A stretch of DNA of 64,000 bases from Himantopus leucocephalus (GCA_003993805.1 RSEF01000001.1:95965089-96029088), one strand, 5' to 3'. Counted from the stretch's first letter, positions 40,001 through 53,700 are shown. Notes: generated by a model from the letters alone, not told the origin. Numbers and translations are program-made.

Positions 40001-43000
40001 ACCTTACTCAGAAGTAACATCAATTTGTATTTTATTGTGCATAACACCAGATGAATGGAGCCACTAAGGACTTCAGTAGTAGCCAGGACATCAGGAAGGA
40101 ATACCACTCTTTTCAACAAAAGAAACCCTAGAACTCTCAAAAGAAAACATCTACACCTAGTCCAAAACCTTTAGATACCCTAAATTAAATTTTATCACAC
40201 AGAACTCATATCAAGTGTTTTCCTAACTGTCTACTAAATACCACCACAGTGTTTGAACATTACCTAGTGGCTATTTTGCTGACTGCAACTATGATCAAAC
40301 AGCTTGGTAAGAGGAATCTTCCCTCTTTCCCACCTGGTATCTTCCACAATTCCCTTTCTTGCTTCACATGCTTCTAATCATGACATTTTGCTGCTATTCT
40401 TGAAATATTCACATATTTCTTCCTCCCCTCCTTTTCACTTTCAGATGTTGTTTCTTTCAGTTGCCTGATGCGGGAAATTTTCCTTGTGCCTCACATCTGA
40501 GGGGCAGCCTTGCACTACCTGTCATCTCTTTTTTCACATGTCAGATTTAAAAAATAAAAGCACATATTAAATCCTGTGATGAGCAAGTAGAGCTTAAAAC
40601 TAATTTGTCCAATGCACTGCTAGGAGATAGAGCTTTCACATTATCAGATACAGTTTATAATACAGTCTGAACTGTATTTTGAAGGATTTTCATCATTCCT
40701 TATGAAAAGAGAGATTTTACAGTGTTCTACCCAGACATTTCTTACTGGCATCAAAAATAGCATTCAAACAGTAAATAAACTGATTAGGATACACATGAAA
40801 ATGCATTCAGGTAGGAAGGCAGCAGTAATGTGAACAAGAGGATGCTCTGAACCCCTAAGGCTCCAAATAATTATTATAAAACTCCATTTCTTTCACAGCA
40901 GACTTTCTGCAGGAAACACAAAATAGATTTTAAGGTGCAGCGAGTGCTTTATTTTGGATCAATGGGACCAGACAAAGCTGCTTTGTTATTTTGTTTAAGT
41001 TTGTCCTTTAATCCTTCAGCTGCTCATGGGGGTGGACCTTTCTGGTGAATTATATTAATTCACCTCCTGTTGAGCTTTCCTTTGGTTTCCTAAGTGGATA
41101 CTTCCTCTGTTTTTTGGTCACAGGGATCAGTGACACATCAGCTAAAGGAAAGGCAGCCATTAAGTGCATGTGAAATTGTTAACATTTTTCCTCTCAACTG
41201 TCCTGTTTCTAACTCAGCCTTTGTTTTTCCTAAAAATCACAACACGAGATGCAAAGTAAAACCCTGTCGCTAAAACCCTGGACAATTCACTTACTTTCCT
41301 TACTCAGCCACTCTCTTAGCTTCTTTAAGATGTGGCACATCATGACTCTGCACCAGTGCTCTCTGGAGAAGAAACCTGACTGTGCCGTTTGTGCAGATTA
41401 TCAGTTCTGGGAGAAGACTTAGAGTTACACCAACTCAGAACTCATCTGAAATATTTTTTTTCTGCCCTAAAAATAGGCAAACACCAGCTATTACTTGTTA
41501 CTTTGCCCTTCTTTTCCTGACCCTCAAGGGCAGAAGTTTGATCAACTCCCTGATGCCTGGAAAATCTGAGGGGAAACAAAAGGTGAAAGCTGTATATTTG
41601 GAGAATCTCTCTCCTGTGGTCAAATGAGCGAAGACAGGTCGACAATAGAGGAGATTTCCCAATTCTGAAAAGGATTAAAGTCTGAGCAGAGACAACCTTA
41701 CCTTAGCAAACCCCCTCCTCTGGAACAACACAGCATCTGAGATGTACCCATGTTTCACTTCCCAAAAAGCTTACAACCAAAGAGCAGTAGCTCTCATACC
41801 AAGAAGTCTTAGCCACACCTCCTCTCCCCTGCTGACTCTTATGTTAAAAGAGGATATCTCATTAGCTCTGCCATAACATTTGGAAGACACCTTCTGCCTA
41901 ATCCTCAGCAGCTGAACCTATGTTGTGGGGGGAGGTATACTCTGCACCAGACCCCTTCTCCCATCAAGCCAAGTGGAAGACCTACAGAAGCTTACCATCA
42001 CTGTCATCCTGGCATGTGCCTGAGTTTCCTTCCAAAGAAATTGGGAGCCGTGAAGGTATGATGTGTAACCAGATCTCGTTTTCTTGTGTAATTATAATAT
42101 GGCCAGTGTGAACTGCTAGGGACCACACAGTGAAGGTCACCATGGATTGTAACAACCTTCAGTGCACTCACATTAGGTGAGGTTTTCTCACTTATTTTGA
42201 TTTCATGCTGTGTTTAGCACAGCATCTGTCATAACATAAGGCAGAGATTGCTCTGAAGCCTCTAGTTCCAGACATGAATGGAACACTGAATAAATACATG
42301 CTCCTGAATACATGCTCTGCCATGATATTTAGGCAGTTCTTTAATACAATCCAGTTGGCTAGCAAATAGCCTCATCAGCCAGCACAGAAGAGCTCAGGAA
42401 GGTTGCAGAATGTAAGCACCGTTAGCAGTCACCATCATCCTGGAATTATCTCACCCCGGATATTATTTCATCTGGTATGTAGTAATTCACTCTGAGTTAA
42501 TTTGTGTGATCAGCCCAGGCTCAATTGAAAAAAAAAATGCCCCCTTCTATTTTTGATATCCCAGACTGGCACAGGGAACATGGTTCCATAAATGGTCTGA
42601 GTCAGATCAGTAACTGCTTTTAGCCTATACCAAGCATACCTTTTCATGCCTTCATCAGGAATGTTGCAGTAATCTCTCTGCCAAGAACAAACTTGTTATC
42701 TTTTTGCCAGCAGCAAAGGAGGTGTGTCCATTGCCAACTAAAAGTCATTTTCCCAGATGGTTAGGAAAGCTCTCATACCAGTACGGGTAACACAGCAGAT
42801 GGATGATATCCATGGATAACTCCAGACTTAGACCTGCTGTCACACTAAAATGCAGCTACCTCTCATGGTTAGCCAAGACTGCATAACTTCCTTCAGTCAA
42901 GGCTTCTTTTATGTACCTGGAAATGATGTTATATCAAGAGCAGCTGAAGTTCCTCTGCAGGTAGCTAATACTTTTCCTCCTCCATTTTATGGTTACCCTC

Positions 43001-45504
43001 CTTCTGCTGCAGCGAACAAATGCTGCAAGGTCTGGTCCTGGTTTGGGGCTGGACTTCCATGCTGAAAAGGTGTTACATGCTTCTCCCCAAACCATCTCTT
43101 GCTCACAGTGATCAGGAATACAGTGCATTGTATTTCTGGTGGTTAAGAAGCATCATTTTCAGACCTCTACCAATCACTGTGGACTAAAAAGATGTTTCAA
43201 ATAGGACTTCATGCAAAGCACTAGCAGTTAGACTGCCAAGCCTACTGTTTTCGTTGGTTGTGAGAGGCTTCTGATATTTATCTTGCAAAACGCTGTGGTG
43301 CAAAAACGCATAGCCTCTAAAATGCAGTTCCCGATACAACAGGACTGAGATACCCATTCACAGTGCTGATGGCTCACCACTATGAAAGCAACGATTTGGA
43401 CTGAAGTCTGGACATTTGGGCAAGTCTGTTCCAGAACATTTGATATGTTAGTCTTCAAATCACAGGTTGTTGTGGGGCCACCTGAGCCTAAGGCTTGTAG
43501 CTCGACTAGTTTGGGAATGAGTCTTGGTTTTTTCCACATCACGTTTCTCCAGCCTCTCAACAGGTGATACAAAGCAGGTAGAAGAACCTGCATGCTTGTG
43601 TTCATGCATGTGTTTGAGTGCACAAAAATGTCTTTTGAATTGCTTACTGTATAAAGAACTCATAAAAAGAACCATGAGGATTTACTTATTACAATACGAA
43701 AAGCTCTTTCACCTAATAAACTGACTGATTTAGGAATAAGAATGTTGTTTTAGATAATTTTGTGTCAAATAAATGTTTCATTCCCAGTTTCAGCAGCACA
43801 TACAGTGTACTGCTGTCACTGATTTCCTTTGTCATAGCATGTTAACCAGTATTCTACAATAAGCAAAACAACCCCGTATCCAAAAAGCTTTTTCACTTTC
43901 CAGATTTACCGTGAAATGCTGAAATTCAGCTGCTTAGGAAGCATGTCTTAGAAATATCCACCAATTTCCACATTTCTTGTAGTACTCTAAATTTTGGCTC
44001 CTTTTTCTTTACCTTCGTCATCTTCTCTGTGGTAACAGAAGCACTGCTCTTTATGTTTCATTGCTACTCATTTTTATGACTACACAAAAGCACATGATCA
44101 CAATTAAAAAAAACCAAAGAGCACTACAAATATGATCATATGTACAAGAATAAAACCAAGGGGTCTTTGAGAAATTTAAAACTGCAGCAGCTTTAAAGAG
44201 AGACAATATCTCAGGAGAGTACAAAAAGCTGATCTCAGTTCTAGAGAGCCTGGACAACCCAGTGGCTCCAGCAAGCTGTTCTGAGCCAGTGCAAGGTATT
44301 AGTATTGACACTACTAAAAATAAATTAAGAATGAAAAGCATGACTGTGAATCACTGTTTTGAGTGAAGCAATCTAGGTTTAGCAAGTCTCGCTGGCGTGC
44401 CTGTAAACGCAGCTGATTTTGTAACGGCTGGGACAACACTATCTACAGTGTCATTTGACAAATTATATTCATAAAATGCGTAGCATTTTTTGAGTCTGTG
44501 GGGTTTTTTTATCTGTTTGCTTAACATTTATTATTTCATTTAACCTTTCAGGTAACATGTTCCACAATCCAGATGTAGCTTACCTTGGAAGTGTTATCTG
44601 ATCTTTTATCTTATGTTTCCTTAGCTGTTGTTCTCTTTCCTAGGACTCCGACATCTGTTAAAACTAAGATGTGAGAACAAGGTGCCTGTGGGCTCAATGG
44701 AGAGCATGCTGAAAGGGTGAAGTTCCTTTCCCCATAGCTAGGCTTCACTCAAACTAAAAAAACCCCAACACCACTATAAAGCTGCTGTTACCAATTTTAA
44801 TGATGCAGATAAAGAGATGATCTATTAAAGACAAGGCATTCATTTGTTGAGAGAAACCTTGAGCTGCAAAATGTGAAAAGCCCTGGAAATAAAAATCTAA
44901 CAAAATAAAGACAAAGAACTTGTCTAACATTGTGACAGAATAGGAAAGGTCAGGCTTAAATTCAAAGATAAGGAAAAGGACAAGCCTCAGAGGTAAAGGA
45001 GAGAGGAAAAAAAGACAAGCTTAAAGTCAGGGGGAAAAAACAACAAAGAGCAAGCAACTAGAAAGCTCAACAAACACTGGACAGAATAATCCCCTAGTAG
45101 GCTTGAGGTGTGGATAATTACTCCTTTCATCAAAACGATAGGCTTGTTAGATGGTGTATGCTGTGACGAAAGCCGCCAACCACCAGAATAAGCGAATGAC
45201 TGGGATCTAAAATCCTTCTTGAAACTCTCATGCTTCCTGCATTTAAAGTTAGTGAGGAGGATGTGGCTGTGACTCTGAAGGGGTGTCTCTGAATCTGGAA
45301 GAGATGAGATCTCACTCTTTTCAGGGCTAATAAACATAGCTGCTGGACCAAACGCTTCTCTCGGGCCATGTCGGTTTCTGTGTGCCACATTCTCTCTTGT
45401 TCTGCAGTATGGCTTCCTCTGTTTAAAATGTCTGATGTGCCTGACTAGTGAACACAGAGGTGTGTGTAAATTGCTGTGATTGCCTTCTGCTGTAACTTCT
45501 GCTG

Positions 45505-45559
45505 CTGTATTTACTGCCGTATCAGCAGTATCATGGTACTGCTGAGTGTAAATTTACAG
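45505..45559. repeat. Imperfect inverted repeat (19 paired positions)
   Basis: TCAGCAGTA (45522-45530) pairs perfectly with TACTGCTGA (45537-45545) across a 6-nt loop. After an internal loop (7 versus 2 nt) the outer arms pair again: 45509-45514 with 45548-45553, and 45505-45508 with 45556-45559 around a 2-nt bulge. As RNA this would be a short interrupted hairpin. No known microRNA seed was recognised. Confidence 0.55.
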
Positions 45560-48500
45560 TAATCCAAAAGCCTGATGATAAATTGGGTATGGCTATTTGG
45601 AAATTGGGAGAAATAAGGATGTCAATTCTTTGTAAGCAGCAAATATCCATGTGTCTATTTTTTCCTCAAAAATAGCAATAATCCAAAGTGAGTCCCATAC
45701 GCTGCAGTGGGATTGGTTTTGCTTATTTGTTTGCATCCTGTTTGTAATGCAGCGGCAATATTTCTGTCAATCCTAATGATAAGTAGAAAGGAATGGTTAC
45801 TGATGCTATACTTAAGCTAGATGTGCCTGTTTATCAGGACAAATGGCAAAGGCAATGGACCTCCCGCGTTGTGTGCGTTGAGGGAAAGCCATGACTTCTG
45901 CTCTTCAGTTTGTCTGAGGAAATCAAATGGAGTCAGGCTTTAGAAACAAAGCTTGTTGCACAATTATCCATCCTCATGCTTAATTATCAACACTTGCAGT
46001 TGGACTTGTTTTATGCTTCACCTGTATAAGTAACTACCCAAATCACTTGCTATAGGTTTTCCTCTTCTCTAGTAATTTTCTTTTCAATAGCAATAGTTGG
46101 TGCAGGTCTGACATGTCTGTAAATCAGAATTGTGTACTGACAGAGCAGAAGGAAATGACCTGAGAGATTTTCAAATCTGTTTTAGAGATATTTGACTACA
46201 GAATAGTATTTCAGCCTGTACCTCTGGCCTGCTATACAGAGCTTAATCTACTAACAGGAGGGATTAATTAACTTGCACAAGCTAAAATGTCTTCCCACAC
46301 ACTACTTCAGGTAGTATATTGTTTAAGCTGGAGAATGTTCTTCAATTTGCCCGAACACAAAGCTGGGTACAGGCATGTTTTTGAAACTCTTGCTCAGATA
46401 AGAGAGCAGTCTGGGAGCTGGCTAGATGTTTTGCTTATCTTGTTCTTTGGTATATTTAATGAAAATAAATCTATTTGCTAAGCAAATGGCAAGTGTTTGC
46501 TTTTCCATTTATTAGAATTTTCTTTCCTTGCCATTTCTGATTGGAGGGGCAGCAAAGGTGAGGGAGGGTTTTGTGGTGGTTTTATTTTTAATATGACTTT
46601 TTGCTTCATTAGTGTAAAAATGAAATCATCAAATCACCATGTGTTATACCACAGCCCTTGGCGGCCGCACCCCAGTGGCAAAGCTCCTGTTCCCTGTGGT
46701 AGTGAAAGCCCTCACATCTTGCCATCTGCCATAATCCTAAACTCTGAGCTGTGTGGCTGGGCACCTTATACGATGCACAGGAAGAGGTGGCTCAGTCTGG
46801 GGGGCAGCTGCCTAAATTGCTCGGGGAAGAAATACAAAGGAAAGGGGTTAACAAAACCATGAACTGACCTTTGCGCAAAGGTCACCCAGTATTGGGGTGG
46901 CAGATATAAAATCTTTTCATTAGGCATTCACAGTGAAGTTAGTCAGTGCTCTGCTTCTCCATCTCATTTTTGAGAACATTAGGGTGATCAAGGTCGATGG
47001 TAGAATAACCAACAATGTAGTCTTTGGTCACTGACCTGGAGCAGGAGGAGATTTGAGCTCTGTTCACATAGTTTTCCTAATCTTTTTAGCTCCCTGAAGC
47101 TCTTTGTCATGCTGTTGCTGTTTGCTCATCTCAGATCTCAAAGCCTAGGCCAGATTGTCTTTTAATTGTAAATGACAGCCACGTTTATGTAATTCAACTA
47201 TTCCATCAACAATCTCTCTACTGTGTCCATCCTCATAAGTGATCTAAATTCTTACCTTTGTTTCCACGATTTTCCTGAACTCTGGTCAAGTTTGCCTTGC
47301 CTTGCAGATTTCCAATAGGCAAAGGCGATCTTTTTCCTACCTTATTTCTATTGAGGAACCCATGCAAACTTCGAAAGCTAACAGCAGTTCCTTCTTTGTT
47401 AGCGTTACCCTCACACACGTCTGTGGAGAACGACTGGGAAACTTGGGACCTTTCTTCTCAGAAAACTTTCCATCTTGGATTTTGGAAGCAGATCATGTGC
47501 TTTGATATCCACATGCCTCATAGAAGGGAGAGTAATAATTATGAGAATATTTCACAGGAGCTTGATTGATATAGACATCAATGACCAGCTGAGCTCAACA
47601 CAGGTCTCTGTGTGCTCCCAAGAGACACAACTATAGCTCACATTAGGAATCAGCTGTCCTGTAAGTGCACTCCCCTGCATGATACAGTGTATGGTTCAGA
47701 TTGAAACAAGAGCTGTTTGAAAATTAAGTTAAAGCTCAAGAAATACATCATAAGTTCACATATACAGAACGTTCAGCTCATTCAGAGGAAGAGATAGCTC
47801 TCTTAGGCAAATGTCCAAATCTCAGGCAATCAGGTATTCTGAAGTGTCCCTAAATCTTTTGTTCTAGAGCTGTCTTAGTTTCATTTTGTTTACAGGCAGT
47901 TTTACAGGTGGATTCAAGACCCACCAGATGTGAGCTGCGTTTGAGTCAGAAACTCTGCAGCCATGTAGCTTGTCATGCTGTGTTTTGGTTAATAATCTTG
48001 GGACTGAGTTCAGACAGAGTGTGCTCTCATCACCTGCAAAAGTCTGTGTAGATGTACTGAATATATGAGAGAAAGACACAACAGGACTGTATATGGGTTC
48101 GTATCTTTGTGGTGAGGATTTAATTCTAATTTTATTCAAAGTAGGAATCTTTAAGAGAGGGGAAGGAAGGCACAGACACCACAGTATATGAATGTCCTAA
48201 TGACAAGAGTACTTTGTGAGTAGGGTTATGAATCTAATTTTCCCATATTCCAGTTTGGTATATTTGGCAATATACGTGTATGTTGTGCTTTTCATTGTCT
48301 TTTATGCTGGACCACCTTCGGCAAACTCTGAAACTGTTCATGGGTCTGCTAGTTTAGAAATGAGAAAGTAAGATTATTCTCTTCCTTGGTTTCTGTTGAA
48401 ATACGTGAAGTTTATTCCTAATATGGGAATAACATACAACAGATGACTTCATAATCAGAATTCAAAGGCTGTTTTTTCATTATTTAAGATTTTTGAGGGG

Positions 48501-49123
48501 TCTTCCTTCTTAGAATCTGTGTTAACTTAGGGCTCAGAATGACTCTTGAACCCAAACGCCATATCCTGATCATCTGTCTTGCATCTATCTTGACTTTTGC
48601 ACTTCTGCTCATACCTGAATTAAGTCTGTTGGCAGCCCCCTCTCTCACACAGGCAAAGAGACTGGCTCCAGTTCTAGTGATGCTCTGAAGGCATTTGAGA
48701 TGTACCTGGTGTTTTTGAAGGGAGAGAGGAGTGGGTAGGATAGGATTCACTATAATAAATAAGTATCCCCTTTTCCCCCTCTCTACTGTTCATTACTGAG
48801 GAGGTTAAAGTCTTATCTCTTTAACCTTGTGTCTCATAACTCAATTATTCTCTTATTGTGTTGTCTAGAGGCCTCCAGAATGCCCTCTGGTGTTCTGTGA
48901 TCCATAATAATTACGGAGGGCAGTGGTAAAGAAATAGACCAACAGGTTCAACAGGCCAAACTACTTTGCAGCATTCCTTTCACAGGCTATAGTTTTTATT
49001 TGTCAAATGTCTGTCTGTCAAATTCCTGTTGATGTGAAAGATCGAAAGGTGCAGGGCAGAAGTTGCAAGGGTTGGATTATTTGTTTGCCCAGAGAGTCTT
49101 GTAAGAGAGCAACACATTAACAG

Positions 49124-49179
49124 AAAAAAAAAAAAAAAAAAAAAAAAATACTGCAGTTACAAAGGAGTGGCTCTAGCCN
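49124..49179. other. A25 run and nearby single-N join
   Basis: A run of 25 A residues (49124-49148) is followed 30 bases later by a lone N at 49179. No retrogene body is recognisable upstream of the A-run, so it is better read as a simple repeat that disturbed the assembly. Confidence 0.8.
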
Positions 49180-50115
49180 GAAAAGAGACAAGCAATGAAA
49201 AGAACTGCTCACCACCAGAAGCAAAGGAGCTGGAGGACACAACAAAGAAAAAATCATATTTGCTATTCTCATTGAAAGGTGAGAAAAACATCAAAAGGGT
49301 AGCTGACTGGAAAGATATCCACAATCATCCTCAGCAAACTTACCAGAGCACTTGAAAAAGAGGTATTTTAAAAATCCTCCTCCATCATCTCCTTTTCCTT
49401 TTTTTATTAACTAAACAAGTGAACCGGAATTATCTTCAGCCACTTTCATTATTTTGTTATGAGTTCTGTAAATGTTTTAATACAGGAGAGATAAACAAAT
49501 AATAGATTTTATGTAAATATGGGTTGCTAATGATGCTATCAAGAGACTGGAAAGCAGGAAATGGGAGGAGTTGATAAACAGGAGAGGTTAATTGAAAGTG
49601 CTGTGCAAAGCTGGTTTCAGACATGGCTCCTGGATGAGTAGACTGTTGTGTTCCTGCAGTTCCTCCAGGCAAGGAATATATATCTGATTATTTGATTAAA
49701 GGCTAGTGTACTGCAATAAGAGGTGAGGACTAATGCACCTAAGAGATGGTGAGGAAATGTACCAAACACTTCTACCAGCTGGGCTCAATGAAATTCATGG
49801 CCAAGGAAAATATACCTAAACAGCTGTCCTTATGTCAACCAGGTGATATCAAGAACTGTCAGATACAGGAGGTCTGTGGTGTACCTTGTCTTGTTCTTCC
49901 TCCATAGGACCTCCTTTAAGCCCTGCCCTCCTACCACATTTTATCATTTTCAGCATATTTTTTTCCTTTGCATGAATGTGGCTTATCAACCATGTTGATA
50001 TTCTCTGAGGCCCCAAATTAGAATAGGCCTGGAGCAGAACACCATCTGACTAGAGCAAAAGATACCGGGAAATCTTACCAAGGCACACTTGTTTAGACAC
50101 ACAAACTGTGTCTAA

Positions 50116-50120
50116 ATAGA
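50116..50120. repeat. Target-site duplication, left copy (ATAGA)
   Basis: ATAGA directly precedes the LTR end TGTCGTGG and is repeated directly after the other LTR end at 50706-50710. A 5-bp duplication is usual for ERVL-type and some ERV1-type integrations. Confidence 0.85.
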
Positions 50121-50241
50121 TGTCGTGGTTTAACCCCAGCCAGCAACTAAGCACCACACAGCCGTTCACTCCCCAGCGGGATGCGGGGAAGAGAATTAAA
50201 AGGTTAAAAGTGAGAAAATTTGTGGGCTGAGGTAAGAACAG

Positions 50242-50247
50242 TTTAAT
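50242..50247 (-). promoter_or_regulatory. LTR poly(A) signal ATTAAA
   Basis: On the minus strand ATTAAA stands in the same context (CATTATTAAACTG) as the ATTAAA of the sister LTR. It is the presumed poly(A) signal at the end of R. Confidence 0.6.
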
Positions 50248-50262
50248 AATGGAAATAAAATA

Positions 50263-50302
50263 TAGTAGTAGTAGTAATAACAATAATAACAACAACAACA
50301 AA
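50263..50302. repeat. TAG/TAA/CAA trinucleotide repeat inside the LTR
   Basis: About four TAG units pass into TAA/CAA units. The sister LTR lacks this tract, so it arose in this copy after insertion. It produces a leucine-rich minus-strand frame that is not a gene. Confidence 0.85.
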
Positions 50303-50705
50303 TTGCAATGAAAAGAAAAATAACAAAGAGAGAGAAATAAAGCCTAAGAAAGAGAAGTGACGCAAATGAAAACAATTGCTTACCACCTACTGACCGATGC
50401 ACGGCCAGTTCCTGAGCAATGCCCCCCCTCCCCCCCCCGCCAATCTTCCCCCTAGTTTATTGCTGAGCATGATGTCATATGGTATGGAATATCCCTTTGG
50501 TCCCAACTCCTTGTGCACCCCCAGACTATACCCTGGCGGAGTGGTATGAAGAGCAGAAAAGGCCTTGACTCTGTGTAAGTACTGCTCAGCAATAATTAAA
50601 ACATCCCTGTGTTATCAACACGGTTTTCAGCACAAATCCAAAACATGGCCTCATACTAGTTGCTGTGAAAAAAAAAAAAACTCTATCCCAGTGAAAACCA
50701 GCACA

Positions 50706-50710
50706 ATAGA
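50706..50710. repeat. Target-site duplication, right copy (ATAGA)
   Basis: This is identical to 50116-50120 and directly follows the LTR end GCACA. Confidence 0.85.
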
Positions 50711-53700
50711 GCAATGGAACTGTGGAGTCAGAGAATATTTCAGAGATTAGGGACATGCTGTATAAATCCTGAAGTAATAACTGGGAATTGTTATAAGTGT
50801 TACATTTCATTGGCAATAAATGCACAAAATGACCCAGAACTACTTAGTTTCATACTATGAAATGGGACTTTACTATCTACCAAAAATAAGGCTTTCATAA
50901 ATATTAATATAGACTCCAAAATGTTGGAAATGAGGAAGCTGAAAGACATTGAATGGGTTCCTGTTCCTAGACGGATGTTTCTATATTGGTATAGAGATGC
51001 TGACAGAAACATAGCTTCTACAGAGCAAATGGATTGTCTGGCAGTTGAAATAGCAAGATACTTTTTCTGCTTTATTAAATTAATAATGTGTAAAGAAGAC
51101 AAGACATTAAGACAGCTCAAACTGAAACTACTCCAATGTTATTTGTTACCCCAGTGGGACTGGTTGTTTTCTCATATCAGTTGTCAGTAACACATGTTGT
51201 TCTGGCATGAATGAACAGAAAGAGTGGTCAGCTCTGAAGAGTATGGAGTTAAAATAAAAGCTATTAAGAGAGCGAGAAATTCCAGTGCAAATCCTAAGTG
51301 AATAAGATAGGTGAGGTAGATTACATATTTATATATACATTGAATAAAGTATTATCTAAATAACCGCCATGACTGAACTAATTAGAAATAACTCAACTGA
51401 ATCTGAGGAAATTCATAACAGAATAAGTAGAAAAGTACTAATGCCATCGAAACCCAGCCCATGTTGAAGAAAGTTGCAGCTGAATTTTTAGAAGAAATTG
51501 TGCTGTTATCAGACAGAGAAAGGTGATAAAATCTGTGGCTGTGCCTGGGTGATTTTTTTTTCAGTTGCTCTTTGTTGTCAGGTCTTTGCAAGTAGAGCCA
51601 GCACTGCTCAGCAGGTTCTGTTAGTCCAAGATGTCTTGAAAAATGGTCTAAACAAAGGCTCTGTACCATTGTCTGTATCGGAGGTAGTATTATTTTCTCC
51701 ACCATTGTTATTGGCCATACACCCATGCAGTGTTTTGAAGTGAGGAAAGATGGACAGAGTAACTGTAGCAGCGAAGTTGGTGGTATCCGGTTTTGGTGCA
51801 TTGTAAATGTGATTTGTGTTTACACATATAGCACTTCTGAAATTAGGTGGTCAAACAGCATTAATGTCATTTTTTTCTAGTTTATATCTGGTTTCCAGGA
51901 ATTAATTCAACTCCCAGAACAGAATCTGCTAACGCACATGAACCGTGTTCCCAAGAAAAGCTTAGCCTATTTGCCTCAGCAAGCTGCTGGGTTTTTTATC
52001 CAAATCAGTGCACAGTTGGGTCCTGCTATTTAGCAGGATGAAGATGACTGGTGTTTTCAGCTAACCTGTTTGACTTTCCTCTGAAACAGCCTAGAAATGT
52101 TGTTGCAGTTTGTTACAACAGAGAGGTGGTGTGAGGCACTTTTCCCTACTGAACGTCAAGTATCTCACCTCAAGTTTCTTGTGTTGCATGTTGGCGTTCT
52201 TGCTCACCACTTGGTAGCCAGTGTTTGTACTTCCCTGCAATAACTGTGATCCTTCCTCACCGTAGTGTCCCAGCAGATCCCAGTCTGAGACCTGGGATGG
52301 GAAGCAGCCTCGGCTTGGAGCATTGTCAGTAGCTGACTACGGTGACATGAGACTGTCACCCAAGAGCCTTCTACACCTAAAGCCACCCAACCACAGAGGG
52401 TCCTCCCCAAGCCCAGCTTTTATTTGCATGCTAATATGGCTTTTGAGGCTATGTGAACAGTGACACTTAGTGGCAACTGCCAGAACTATACCTTCAGGAG
52501 TGGAGTCTCTCATGGAAGAATTAAATTGTGAAGTTGTAACATATTTAATTGGCTAACATATCAAATTAAGCAGAAAGTTCAACAATAGCCATTCAGCTTG
52601 GCATCCCAGTGGATTCATCTATGTGCCAGTTAAACTCTGTCACAAATGGGAAAAAATGAAGGAAAAGAGAACCCTAACTTCTGAGTCTGAGTAATGTTAA
52701 TTAATACAGGTGATGGTGTTTGCATGTGTAAATGTTGTTCTATCTCTACTGCACATTAAAATTATTTGAAAAAATCATGAAGTTCTCGTACAGAGGCCAG
52801 GTTCAATTACTTCTAAATCCTTTTCACTTCTGTCTGCCTTTTTCAGTTCTTCTGCCCTTTTTCACCCTTTATAGATAGTGCTTTTATTGGCTGCTTTATC
52901 TCTAGATAACTCAATAGTTGGACAAGTATATTTGACTAACTTGCACTATGGAAATGGAAGGACAGACTTTCTACATGCCATCTTCCACTATTCCTCTGAA
53001 GACTTGTATTTTTGCTTTCCCCCTTTCTTCTTTATTTTTCCCATTGACTCTTGCTTAGTGGTGTTGTTTTTCTGCATGTCTTAAAGCAGTGCCACTGCTG
53101 AACAATTGCTTTCCTTTCGTCAGAAAACTGTGAACTTATATTGATGTCAGCGATGCGTCTCAAAAGAGAGGTGCAGACAATTACCTGTGGTTGTGATTCC
53201 TCCTTGCCTAAATGGAGATATCCTTGTTGTTGAGCACAGGTCAGCTACAGAAAGTAGGGAATTGCCTTGAACGTTACATTGCATGCAAGGCAACGTGACC
53301 TGTGCTGTCATGTGCACTACAGAGTATCGTGTCTCGCTACATTGCTGCACAGCTACATAGCCTGAGGGATATCATGATGGGAAGAACAAGATGACTGATG
53401 ATAAGACTGAGACCTTCCATTTGGCAGGCAGTGTTGCTAGCTGCCTGTATTAGTTACTATTTTCAGTCTTTGCCATGGGTGAGACAGGATGAAAACAAGC
53501 CATAGAGGATCTGGATACCAGGGATTATTTAAGAACCAGCAAGATTATATTTAATTGTCTCAAGCAATCACTTGCACCCCCCTCGGCGCTGTATTCAAAA
53601 AGTCTCAGCTTCCCTCCCCAGCAGGGAGATGGCTGCTGGTCTGGGAACGTGGTGCAGAAAGTTGTGTCAGTTTGTGCTGTGCAGCTCCTCAGCTGTTAGT

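Larger units (their letters stand above)
35303..50115. other. Unique non-coding DNA, ~15 kb
   Basis: I find no recognisable exon, RNA gene, CR1 or LTR. Open frames of 121-133 codons (43228-43623 minus, 44987-45388 minus, 46497-46862 plus) have no domain and are compatible with chance. Local items are a G12/A15 pair (37054-37088), an inverted repeat (45505-45559), an isolated NotI site GCGGCCGC (46661-46668) and an A25 run near a single-N join (49124-49179). Confidence 0.6.
50121..50705 (-). mobile_element. Solo LTR of an avian endogenous retrovirus
   Basis: This 585-bp element runs from TGTCGTGGTTTAACCCCAGC to AAAACCAGCACA. On its own (minus) strand it therefore begins TGTGCTGG and ends ACCACGACA, with the TG...CA ends of an LTR. 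It is flanked by perfect 5-bp ATAGA duplications. No internal gag, pol or env lies beside it, so it is a solo LTR left by recombination. It belongs to the same family as the LTR at 61007-61588, sharing for example TCAAGGCCTTTTCTGCTC, GATATTCCATAC and the end GGGGTTAAACCACGACA. The promoter region is degraded: the CRE-like site reads TGACATCA (50470-50477 on +) and the TATA box is replaced by GCAATAAAC. It has gained a trinucleotide expansion and C-rich and A13 runs. Confidence 0.93.

Noticed and set aside
43228..43623. 131-codon minus frame
   Set aside because: No domain, low-complexity-free but unrecognisable. Frames on both strands overlap it.
44987..45390. 133-codon and 86-codon overlapping minus frames
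   Set aside because: No recognised domain, no matching splice structure, and two frames open at once. Lengths of 130-140 codons are the background maximum here.
46497..46862. 121-codon + frame with a NotI site and CpG
   Set aside because: A single NotI site does not make a CpG island. The frame starts in AT-rich DNA with no exon signals.
49081..49179. Possible processed pseudogene with poly-A tail
   Set aside because: No retrogene body or target-site duplication is recognisable next to the A25 run.
50050..50402. Leucine- and tyrosine-rich minus frames resembling membrane segments
   Set aside because: They come from the trinucleotide expansion within the left LTR.
51382..51801. 139-codon minus frame
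   Set aside because: No domain or codon-composition signal, and the shadow frame on + is also open.
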